Assembly: GCA_018857735.1 (NCBI GenBank)
Contig: JABMCL010002103.1
Span: 1,292,001-1,356,000, forward strand
DNA length: 64,000 nucleotides
Direction of reading: 5' to 3'
From: Alviniconcha marisindica
Taxonomy: Eukaryota > Mollusca > Gastropoda > Provannidae
In this document: positions 56,315 to 64,000 of the stretch, piece by piece
Layout: each line of letters opens with the position of its first letter
Position numbering within the stretch: position 1 is the stretch's first letter
The notes under the pieces: model-generated
What the model was told of the DNA's origin: nothing
Seen by the model: the letters and a program-made list of their open reading frames with translations, nothing else
Database searches by the model: none
Position numbers and translations under genes: made by a program

Positions 56315-58733
56315 CAGAGAGAGAGAGAGAGAGAGGGGGGGCTTACTTTTTAATAGTATCACCCAACACTTGACTATGGCTGGTTTTCAGTAACAGAACT
56401 GTCTGCATGTTGTATGGGCATGAAAATGATGATGAATATTTGAACCAACACAAAAGAATCATTCCTTGTGGCGTTGTGCTTTACTTGGAGAGAATAAAAT
56501 TCTTGTTTTATATCTAACGTCAGTAAAATACCCATTATTTTTTGTACTTTATAGTGAATCTGAATTAATAGAAAAATATTTACTTTTTCTCCTTCAACCA
56601 CGTCGAACTCAACTTCCTCATTGTCACCCACACTTCGTAAATACTTCTTGGGATTGTTCTTGATAATTGCCGTCTGAAATAGAAACAATAATTTTGTAGG
56701 CCAGCATTGTGATATTTCACAGAGCATCTACAGAACAAAACTACAGGTAGTTGTAGTTATCACTGTACAGGCCATGATGACATCAATCATAGTTCACATC
56801 ATAATAACTTCTATATGGTCCACACAAACTCATGACACTTTACAACTTTTTCAATGCTCATTATAATGAAGATTTACGCATATATACAACATATAAAATT
56901 CACATTTTCTAAACAACATTCATTTCAGTTATGCAAGTAAATAAATAAGACTAAAAAGTATATTCATAAATCTTTCACTATCCATTCTGTGCTGTTGCAA
57001 AAGTAATATTAACAGCCCAACACTTATGATCACATGTATTATACCAACCAAAATAAAGGATCAACTTACTTGGTGGACAAAAACATCTTCATTGGTGTCA
57101 TTACTGGAATGGAAAATTAAAAAAATAGTTCATTGACAATTATTTCACAGTTCCTGTCTTTTCATGTACAGTGCTAGTCATATGAATACTTAAATCAATA
57201 GATGTTTCTTAATCACAGCTGGACCAGAATAGCATCAACAAAACGCCACTTTTTACAGCAACAAACCCCCAACTCTCATCTCTGTGCCTGCAGGGTAAGG
57301 GGGAAAAGTTTGATCCGATGTTAAAGAAAAATATTAGGAGCAAAATAAACTGGTTACTAAGTCCTACAGTTCAAGAAAATGAACAAAAAAAATCTGATCA
57401 CAGGTGAAATTTTCCACTTGCTAAATTGTGGTTTCTTTTGCTGATTGAGTAACTTTGTCTTTTTTTCTTCTTCTTTTTTTGACCCCATTATTTTCTGTGA
57501 CCTATTTCTGTCTGTACTTACTGTTCTATTTCTGTCCGTTCCAGACACACATTATTCCTCTATCTGTATCTGGTGCATCTAGTTCTACTCCAGAAGACAA
57601 AAACACAGAAAAGAAAAGAAAAAGGCTGGGGGGGGGGTGGGGGGGTGGGGTCAGTCACTGATGATGCTGACACAGATTCTAAATAAAATCTGAAAATGCA
57701 GGGGCGGAAGGGGGAGAAAAAGAATGAGTCACCTTTTTATCACCACCCTTCCGTAATAACGATATCTATATGGTCATACTATTATTAACTCTGACAAACC
57801 ATGCAAAGAAAAACAAAGTGCTATTGGTGAGTGCAGTTGATGGGGGTAGGGGTGGGGGGTGGGCGATTGTGAAACAGAACTGATCAATCAAAGGCAGCAT
57901 GTAGACGAGACGGGAGACTGCTGCCTGCGGATTTCGGTCGGCCATTCCCCCCCGCCCCGCCCCCTCCTGCAGCAGACAGAGTGACCTAGTTTTTATGCCA
58001 TGACCGAGCTACTGACTGAAGGTTTAGATGTGTGACACCACGAGTCTAAGCGCACTACCACAAAGCCCACTGTGCAAAACTGGATACATGTAATGTGCAC
58101 TACGATCGACCTTCAAAGCCGACTACAAGCTCTGCATTACCAAAGGCTACCTCGCACGTGCCCCGTCCGCTGTCCAAAAAAGGTGATGTGCTACACATCT
58201 TGTGCACAAGAGCACCCTGTAAATTCTGTCTGATCAACCGCAACATAAAATCATGTCATCTGCTCGGATCAAATTATTCGTGCTAACAAAAGAATAGCAT
58301 GTGCGTCTGAAACGGGTCAAACTAAGAAAGGATACACGTGGGTAGTGGAGTGGGATGGGCAAACATGACTAAACAGGAAAAAGACAGACACAGACATGTC
58401 GTTAACTTACCGGTTTATGAAGCCGTATCCCGATTTGACGTTGAACCATTTGACTGTGCCTTTAATCTTTTCGGCTGAAAAAGACACAAGAAATACTAGC
58501 ACACAACAACGACGACTTGAAATATTCGTACTTCACCCGTAATCTCTGAAACCGGTAACATTCTAACAAAGAACCGATCGCCATTGATGACTAGACCACG
58601 CGGTCCGACCCGGCACGATCCGATTGCGACAGAAAGACTGAAACCTCTGTGACTTACCGATGGTCTTTTTCTCTTTTGGTTTTTCCTCCACATCCTGAGG
58701 CTTTTCTTCTTGCGGGGCTTCGGCATCGGCCAT
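51543..58733 (-). CDS. YBX1: Y-box binding protein (cold-shock domain, YBX family), complete, 8 coding exons
   Basis: Joining 58733-58658, 58474-58411, 57103-57070, 56673-56584, 54446-54294, 53858-53670, 53040-52867 and 51641-51543 on the minus strand gives 292 residues with every intron GT-AG and every phase consistent. Residues 1-25 are an acidic/lysine-rich lead. Residues 26 to about 96 are the cold-shock domain, with RNP1 at KSGYGFIN (39-46), RNP2 at DVFVH (53-57) and Trp35; then [21 protein letters not shown] and [14 protein letters not shown] as in animal YBX1/2/3. After that comes an alternating tail: RGG/YRRGG-rich basic stretches (about 115-140 and 160-175), an acidic [13 protein letters not shown] block (146-158), a Tyr/Arg/Gly-rich segment (203-260) and a short Glu/Ala/Lys end. 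The protein packages mRNA and binds Y-box (inverted CCAAT) DNA. Invertebrates usually have one gene, so 1:1 orthology to YBX1 is not claimed. Confidence 0.96.
51655..52165. repeat. CT-rich minisatellite
   Basis: Degenerate copies of CTTCACTCCCACTCTTCATG followed by ACCCTTCACTTCACTCTTCA, in YBX intron 7. Its pyrimidine strand is antisense to the gene. Confidence 0.92.
52196..52382. repeat. Cluster of short palindromes TTTTGTCGCGACAAAA
   Basis: At least seven imperfect or perfect palindromes in under 190 bp: TTTTGTCGCGACAAAA, CTTTTGTCGCAACAAAAG, TTTGTTGTGACAAA, TTTGTCGCCACAAA, TTTGTCATGACAAA, TTTTGTTGCAACAAAA and others, joined by ACATGTGT. Lies in YBX intron 7. Confidence 0.85.
52385..52640 (+). 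repeat. Dispersed repeat, copy 2 (partner at 30.23-30.50 kb)
   Basis: Shares TTTTAAGTGAGG, AAACTGGGGGTCACAACACT, CATCATTACTATCTTCACAT, CAGTCCTTTCAATTTGAGT and CATAACAGAAAAAAA with MIC10 intron 2. Inserted next to the palindrome cluster. Confidence 0.8.
52867..53040 (-). CDS. YBX1: YBX exon 7 (Tyr/Arg/Gly-rich)
   Basis: 58 codons, [15 protein letters not shown] to GGYRRTNK. Acceptor ATTCATTCAG; donor AAG|GTTAGT. Not visible as an uninterrupted long ORF but follows by splice phase and composition. Confidence 0.9.
53670..53858 (-). CDS. YBX1: YBX exon 6 (acidic block and second RGG block)
   Basis: 63 codons, [13 protein letters not shown] to PDYYMDQ. Acceptor GTGTGTGCAG; donor CAG|GTGAGA. Confidence 0.92.
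54294..54446 (-). CDS. YBX1: YBX exon 5 (first RGG-rich block)
   Basis: 51 codons, [24 protein letters not shown], then [16 protein letters not shown]. Acceptor TTGTCTTCAG; donor CGA|GTGAGT. Confidence 0.93.
54570..54790 (+). repeat. Dispersed repeat, copy 1 (partner at 61.20-61.43 kb)
   Basis: TTAATGTC, TGTCAACCA, CAGGGTCACCTCRGGACA, AAACTCTTCTCA and AAAGAGTTAT shared in order. In YBX intron 4. Confidence 0.75.
55605..56010. repeat. About 33-bp minisatellite
   Basis: About 12 copies around TGTGTTGGCATGGACTGCTA followed by TTTTGGTGTGA, variable length. In YBX intron 4, followed by a poly-G run (about 56036-56050). Confidence 0.92.
56271..56340. repeat. (GT)n-(GA)n microsatellite
   Basis: (GT)n to about 56312, then TTTCA and (GA)n, then a G run. 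Confidence 0.95.
56584..56673 (-). CDS. YBX1: YBX exon 4 (end of cold-shock domain)
   Basis: 30 codons, [17 protein letters not shown] to VVEGEK. Acceptor CTATTTCAG; donor AAA|GTAAAT. Confidence 0.95.
57070..57103 (-). CDS. YBX1: YBX exon 3 (RNP2), 34 nt
   Basis: Encodes [12 protein letters not shown] between CATTCCAG and CAA|GTAAGT. The same micro-exon is seen in vertebrate YBX genes. Confidence 0.95.
58411..58474 (-). CDS. YBX1: YBX exon 2 (start of cold-shock domain, RNP1)
   Basis: 64 nt between TTTTTCAG and ACCG|GTAAGT; encodes [21 protein letters not shown]. Confidence 0.95.
58658..58733 (-). CDS. YBX1: YBX exon 1
   Basis: 25 codons plus one base, [20 protein letters not shown] to KKTI. 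ATG context CCATCATGG. Donor ATCG|GTAAGT. Confidence 0.93.
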
Positions 58734-58799
58734 GATGGAAAAACGCCGTTAGCCGCCTAGGTGGTAAAAACTCGACGTGGTATTTCTTTCGATGTTCTC

Positions 58800-58898
58800 C
58801 TTGCTCTAAGGTGGACTTGGCATGCTGCAGCAAAGATATAAAGAGAGGCTCGTTAGTGATTGGACGAGGCTGAGAGCTCCTTGGTGCTGATTGGTCCG
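58800..58898 (-). promoter_or_regulatory. YBX1: YBX promoter with two inverted CCAAT boxes and a TATA-like element
   Basis: Upstream of the YBX ATG on the minus strand: CTGATTGG (58887-58894, plus-strand spelling) and TGATTGG (58857-58863) are inverted CCAAT boxes. TTTATATC (complement of about 58835-58842) lies roughly 20 bp further in. This order and spacing (CCAAT, CCAAT, TATA-like) predicts a cap near 58808 and a 5' UTR of about 75 nt. The outer motif is a Y-box. Confidence 0.6.
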
Positions 58899-59339
58899 TG
58901 TGTTCGGTTTACAAAAAAGAAATGGTTCGGATGATTCATGAAACGAATCAGCGCGAAGCACACCGCACGCTGACAATGAGCATGAATATATAGTGTTTAT
59001 GCTAATGTTCACTTTGTTCCCCGAGCAAAATCGATCAGCGAGATAAATTACACGATATTTTAAGAAGAGTTATAACAACTGTGACAGATGGCACAAAAAT
59101 AATCGAGTGGTAGCTAATCCGGCCCAAAGCCAAGTGTTTGGCAATGTTTACTGTTGTCAAAGTGAAAAAGAAAACACTAGGCTGCCACTGACTGACTTGT
59201 CACAGTGAAAAGTTTTGTCGTGTCAGTGTTAGGCGGCGTGCTCAGTGCCAGCCGGGCTATGTCAGTCAGGTTGGGTTGATTGTCACTGACTTCATGACTG
59301 AAGGCCTATGTGTGGTGTGGTCGGTGTGTGTCAGTGGAA

Positions 59340-59475
59340 GGGGGGCCCGGGGGGTCGTCGGGCGTGAGCCCCCCTCCCCCCCCCCCCTCCTCCGGTTCAT
59401 TTTGTGGCATTTGCCGGTCACAGCGGCCGCGGCATGGTTGTGTGAGTGTGTTTGTTGGGGGGGGGGGGGGGGAGG
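59340..59475. repeat. G/C-run-rich sequence
   Basis: Runs of G and C of 6-16, with GC-rich flanks. No gene. Confidence 0.8.
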
Positions 59476-59564
59476 CGGTCCGGTGGTTCCTCAGCCTGCA
59501 GTGCTTTGACTCAGTGACTCTGGCAGCAGTCAGCCATAACGGTCAGTCCAACTCAGTGAGTGGT

Positions 59565-60000
59565 CATATGAACACTCCCGTCTTCACGGCTGACTACGGT
59601 AAGTTGTTACGTGCCGCACTGCCCCCGACATGGCAATTAATGAAACACTGACTAAGCCTAAAGTCAGCTAGTCTGTCAGTCGTGGGCCGCGGCCATCCGA
59701 ATCAATCAGGCATGTCACAACCGTCTGATGCCGGTCTGGTGATGGCAGTGTAACCGCTTAACACTGATTAGGCGGCATAATGTTTATGAACACTCCCGTC
59801 TTCACTGACTAGTGACTGAGTTGTCACGTGCATTGCCCCTCACATGGCAATTCAATTGCCAAATGAAACACTAAGCCTAAACTGAGTCAGCTAGTCTGTC
59901 GTGGGCCGCGCTGCCCATCTAAATCAATCAGACATGACGGCTCAGTGATACCACAACTGTGCTGCTGCCGGTGGTGATGGCAGTGTAACTTCAGTAACAT
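59565..60000. repeat. Diverged tandem duplication of about 215 bp
   Basis: AACACTCCCGTCTTCAC, CACATGGCAATT, AATGAAACACT, TAAGCCTAAA, CAGCTAGTCTGT, CGTGGGCCGCG, AATCAATCAG, CATG and GGTGATGGCAGTGTAAC recur in order (59571 and 59789 starts). Several differences are 4-base indels reading as rotations of ACTG. Confidence 0.85.
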
Positions 60001-60045
60001 TAGACATAATGACCCCCACCCCCACACCTCCTCTCAAGATGTGGT

Positions 60046-60072
60046 CCCCCCCCCCCCCCCCCCCCCCCCCCC
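60046..60072. repeat. Poly-C run of 27
   Basis: Uninterrupted C. Confidence 0.95.
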
Positions 60073-60631
60073 GCCGGGACTGAGTACCGCCTACCCGGCG
60101 GGTGGCAAACGCAGCCGGATGGCCGGGCGGCGTTGCCGGAACAAAGGCAACGGCGGAACTCAACTTGACTGAGTCCCGGCCGTACGTTCAGTCTGGCACT
60201 TGCCGGAGTTAACCCTGAACGCGGATTGACTGATTCACAGAGACTGTTAAGGACGATCACATTTCAGTCTCGACTGACTGACAGTGCGTCACTGGGCCGG
60301 CAGTAGTAGTGACTATCCTGTCTCTTCGGTGACTCGAGTCAGTCACCTAGTTTCATCGCATAGCGCCACCTCCGGGTCACTAGTCAGTAATGAACAGCCT
60401 ACTGATGCGGCGGCCGCAGACCTGTAGCCACATCACCTCCGTCCGCAGGCATACGGCAAGTCAGTAATCTCTATCAGCGGCCCGTTCTAATCAGTGATTC
60501 GCCGGGATCAACGGGACGGATCGATCCGGTGATCCGGCGCCTCGGTTCATCGTTAGCAGTCACGGAGTCTATGGTCAGCGGTCGCCACAGTCAGTCTATG
60601 GTCAGCGGCCGCCACAGTCTAGTCACTCATG

Positions 60632-60716
60632 TAGAATCACATGCGAGCGCAGTGAGTCTGCTCAAGAGAGCGGAGAATAGCGCTATATAAGCGATCATCA
60701 GTCAATCAATCAATGC
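60632..60716 (+). mobile_element. SINE 3' end with GCGCTATATAAG tail
   Basis: GAGCGCAGTGAGTCTGCTCA followed by AGAGAGCGGAGAATAGCGCT, ATATAAGC and a short ATCA/CAAT repeat. Complement-strand relatives at about 25085-25155 and 20440-20485. Confidence 0.65.
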
Positions 60717-60719
60717 CGC

Positions 60720-60902
60720 ATGGTTCAGGAGCTGTGTGAGAGTCGAGGTGGACGTCCTGGACTGTCCGTCCTAACGAGCCTTCTGGTTTCCGTGGACGTA
60801 AAGATTTATTGCACCGTGCTTCGGCATTGGTCACAACTTGTCCCTAATATGTCAACTGACATCTGAGGACATAAAGCATCACTTCATCATCATCATCAAT
60901 CA
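60720..60902 (+). mobile_element. Second SINE-like repeat, copy 2 (partner 24314-24500)
   Basis: Body as in the partner; ends GCATCACTTCATCATCATCA. It directly follows the SINE tail at 60632-60716, so the two may form a composite. Confidence 0.75.
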
Positions 60903-61204
60903 ATGGTCACTGAGCGGCCGCCACAGCCGTCTATGGTCAGCGGCTGCCACTGCAAGACTGAGTCTATGCGCTGACTGACTGACGGAGTGGGCGGCAGTGG
61001 CCGGGCGGTGACAGCCCGCGGTTAGTGTCGAGTTGTACGGCAGGCTGTGGCCACTGGTCCCGGCAGCTGACCTAACAGTCCACCGCCTCAGGTGACAGTC
61101 TCGGTCTAGCCGTGCCGCAGTGTGTCTGACCCTAGTCGGCATCCAGGTTTGCCGACTGAGGCCGGGATGGGCGGGTGTGACCGGGGACAGTAGTAGTAGT
61201 AGTA

Positions 61205-61430
61205 GTAATTTGATTTTAATGTCATGTCAACCACACAGGGTCACCTCAGGACAGTCAAACTCAGGTCATAAGCCATACATTTCTAAACTCTTCTCACATA
61301 TATATCAACCTTCTGTCAAGTCAGTCTACAAAACCAATCAATTCGCAAACATAAAACGTACATGATACACTAACATCAGACAAATTTTCGAAGAGTTATT
61401 ATTACCCCTGTTAAAAGAGCACATGGGGCT
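61205..61430 (+). repeat. Dispersed repeat, copy 2 (partner at 54.57-54.79 kb)
   Basis: Preceded by (AGT)n at 61190-61206. Shared blocks as listed for the partner. Confidence 0.75.
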
Positions 61431-61711
61431 AGGACATGCTGGTATCGTCGACCATTCCGTGACAGTAAGGCGGGGAGAGGGGGTGGGGGTGGGGGGGCTG
61501 GTTAGTCAGTCACTGAGTGACAACTAAGGTCCCAGAGCCTAGTGCAGTCTGCATCAGTCGTCTTCCTCAAATGTTGCTTTATGTCCTCAGAGACCATAGT
61601 GATTAGGGACGCGGGGAGCGCGGCGGAACGGCCACGACTTTCAGTCACATAGCTCCTGGGCTCTGAGACTGCATCAGCCGTGCGACGGGTGACCTTAGAT
61701 GTGTGGGGTGC

Positions 61712-61880
61712 GGGCAAACTCCAAGCACTGGTTTACGACATCCTTCCTTGGAGGAAGGTGCCGGAAAGCGATGCTCGGAGTGTGGGGTGCGGGGGTACTC
61801 TACGACAAGAAGAGATAAGCAATAAGGATCGACTCATCTGATCCAGCAGCACGCCCCCCCCCCCCCCCCCCCCCCCCCCG
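61712..61880. repeat. Short copy of the 1.9-2.35 kb repeat, then poly-C
   Basis: CAAACTCCAAGCACTGGTTT through GAAAGCGATGCTCGGAGTG at 61712-61785. A run of 26 C at 61854-61879. Confidence 0.7.
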
Positions 61881-61904
61881 TGTCTCTCTCCCCTTTTTAT
61901 TTTT

Positions 61905-62065
61905 TTATTATTCATCAGTAGCCCCCTTTTAATTTTTTTAATTTTGTTTATTCATCAGTAGCTTAGCAAGGACTAGTTGTTAGACAGGTTTTGACCGAAC
62001 CTTAACTACAATCATTATAAAATCAATTTTTTTGTGTTCGAGTTCTCTCTCGGGCTCTGAAACTT
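61905..62065 (+). repeat. Dispersed repeat (partner at 37.2-37.32 kb)
   Basis: An internal duplication of ATTCATCAGTAGC (61909 and 61949) precedes the shared TTGTTAGACAGG segment. Confidence 0.55.
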
Positions 62066-62109
62066 TTCAGTTCTGGATGCATCTGTGTTCAACATCATAC
62101 ACTGAAGAT

Positions 62110-63030
62110 GGCAGGCAGTAAGTCGGTTTGCCATGCCTCTCTGTGTCGGGTGGTCACGTTAACATCATACAGGACATGATGTCAGTGTGTCCTCTCTGTG
62201 TCGGCGGGATGATCACGTTAACATCATACAAGACATGATGTCAGTGTTTCCTCTCTCAATCTGTGTCAGGATGGTCACGTTAACATATATACAGGACATG
62301 ATGTCAGGGTTTCCTCTCCGCTCAGTCTCTGTGTCGGGATGATCACGTTAACAGTCATACAAGACATGATGTCAGTGTTTCCTCTCTCAGTCTCTGTGTC
62401 GGTATGGTCACGTTAACATCATACATTACAAGACATGATGTCAGTTTGTCCTCTCTCAGTCTCTGTGTCGGGATGATCACGTTAGCATCATACAAGACAT
62501 GATGTCAGTGTTTCCTCTCAGTCTCTGTGTCGGGATGATCACGTTAGCATCATACAAGACATGATGTCAGTGTGTCCTCTCATTCTCTGTGTCGGGATGG
62601 TCACGTTAACATCATACAAGATATGATGTCAATGTTTCCTCTCACATTCTCCGTGTCGGGATTATCACGTTACCATCATACAAGGCATGATGTCAGTATT
62701 TCCTCTCTCAGTCTCTGTGTCGGGATGGTCACGTTACCATCATACAAGACATGATGTCAGCGTGTCCTCTCATTCTCTGTGTCGGGATGGTCACGTTAAC
62801 ATCATACAAGATATGATGTCAATGTTTCCTCTCACATTCTCCGTGTCGGGATGATCACGTTACCATCATATAAGACATGATGTCAGTGTTTCCTCTCTCA
62901 GTCTCTGTGTCGGGATGATCACGTTACCATCATACAAGACATGATGTCAGTGTGTCCTCTCTGTGTCGTGATGGTCACGTTAACATCATACAAGAAATGA
63001 TGTCAGTGTTTCCTCTGTGTCCGGATGGTT
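62110..63030. repeat. 64-bp minisatellite
   Basis: About 14 copies of CATACAAGACATGATGTCAG, TGTTTCCTCTCTCAGTCTCT, GTGTCGGGATGATCACGTTA and a short joiner. Unit length varies by small indels. Confidence 0.95.
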
Positions 63031-63520
63031 AACATGGCAGTGTTTCCTCTGTGCCATATTTGGAGATCATACAACTAACTACAAGGTGACAGTTTGTCTT
63101 CCTGTGTCATATTCGACATCAGTCATACAAGATGCCAGTTTTAGCCTCTCTGCACCATATTCAATAATACAAAAGAGAGCATAGCAGTGTTTTGTCTATC
63201 TGTAGCATATTCAGCATCATGCCAGGTGGCAGTGTGAGTACGTCTGCACCACATTCAACATCACACACGGTGCCAATGTTTGTCTCTCTGCATCAGTGAC
63301 ATTCAACATCATACATGACTGTGGCAATGTTTGTCTCTTTGCGCCACATTCTACATCACACACGATGGCAGCGTTTGTCTCTCTGCGCTACATTTAACAT
63401 CACACACGGCGGTAGCAGTGTTTGTCTCTCTGCACCACATTCACACATCACACATGCACACGGTGGCAGTGTTTGTCTCTCTGCGTCGCATCAAGTCAAT
63501 GTCACACAAGACGGTAGTGG
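63031..63520. repeat. About 43-bp minisatellite
   Basis: About 10 copies of CACATTCAACATCACACACG followed by GTGGCAGTGTTTGTCTCTCTGC-type sequence. Related by short words to the 64-bp array before it. Confidence 0.92.
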
Positions 63521-63717
63521 GGGCCTCTCTCAATGAGTCACTTTCAACAAAAACTCCGGCAGTCAGTCAGTCAAGAGGTACTGATATGGTGCAAATTCAA
63601 ATAATGATTTTAAGCGCCTGTGAGAGCAATATAATAAATACTATTACAATACTAACGCAAAGCATACTCACACATGCCCACAAATGATATACAATTATAT
63701 AATAGCAATGGCAATAC

Positions 63718-63888
<171 letters not shown>

Positions 63889-64000
63889 CGCACACACGCT
63901 AGCCGCCTCACCCACCCCCTCCGTCCCCCCGTCACTCAGTTACACCTCAGTCGTCCCGCGCTGTTTGCAAAAATTCAGATCAGTGAATTTTGTATTAAAT

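Overview
This window is nuclear DNA from an animal. It has GT-AG introns, cold-shock-domain, eIF5A and MICOS genes of animal type, tRNA-derived SINEs, and a very heavy load of micro- and minisatellites. The SINE/LINE tails (ending like GCGCTATATAAG or GTTAAGCACCATGTTTAC) and the extreme (CA)n/(CT)n content look most like a mollusc, perhaps a gastropod. That placement is inference, not proof. No prokaryotic genes, CRISPR arrays or phage modules are present.

Four protein-coding genes can be assembled exon by exon. (1) eIF5A, minus strand, coding exons between 15814 and 8757, with a small non-coding first exon and promoter near 17673. (2) MIC10 (MICOS subunit), plus strand, 25724-32785, complete in four exons. 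(3) A four-helix membrane protein that I do not recognise, plus strand, 37941-44490, four coding exons. (4) A Y-box/cold-shock-domain protein (YBX family), minus strand, 58733-51543, eight coding exons and a compact CCAAT/TATA-like promoter. The order is eIF5A (-), MIC10 (+), membrane protein (+), YBX (-). They are independent eukaryotic transcription units, not an operon. eIF5A and YBX act in translation or mRNA packaging, and MIC10 shapes mitochondrial cristae.

Layout: 1-8.0 kb is repeats (39/42-bp and 53-bp minisatellites, two tRNA-derived SINEs, a LINE end). 8.0-17.7 kb is eIF5A, whose last intron holds a large foldback. 17.7-25.7 kb is SINEs, poly-C, a T/G-only tract, two long (CA)n arrays and a 524-bp terminal-inverted-repeat element. 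25.7-33.4 kb is MIC10. 33.4-36.3 kb holds (CT)n, a 75-bp-stem palindrome and a LINE reverse-transcriptase end. 36.3-44.8 kb is the membrane-protein gene with minisatellite-filled introns. 44.8-50.8 kb is more minisatellites, including a 29-bp array open in three frames. 50.8-58.9 kb is YBX. 58.9-64 kb is GC-rich repeats and 64-bp/43-bp minisatellites.

I see no obviously new multi-gene system. The most unusual signals are: small insertions reading as rotations of ACTG/CAGT that separate sister repeat copies in about 22-26 kb and 59-64 kb; the fully pairable 75-bp hairpin at 34.1 kb; the 350-bp foldback in the last eIF5A intron; a Y-box motif in the promoter of the Y-box protein gene; a TISU-like start in MIC10; and the unrecognised membrane protein.
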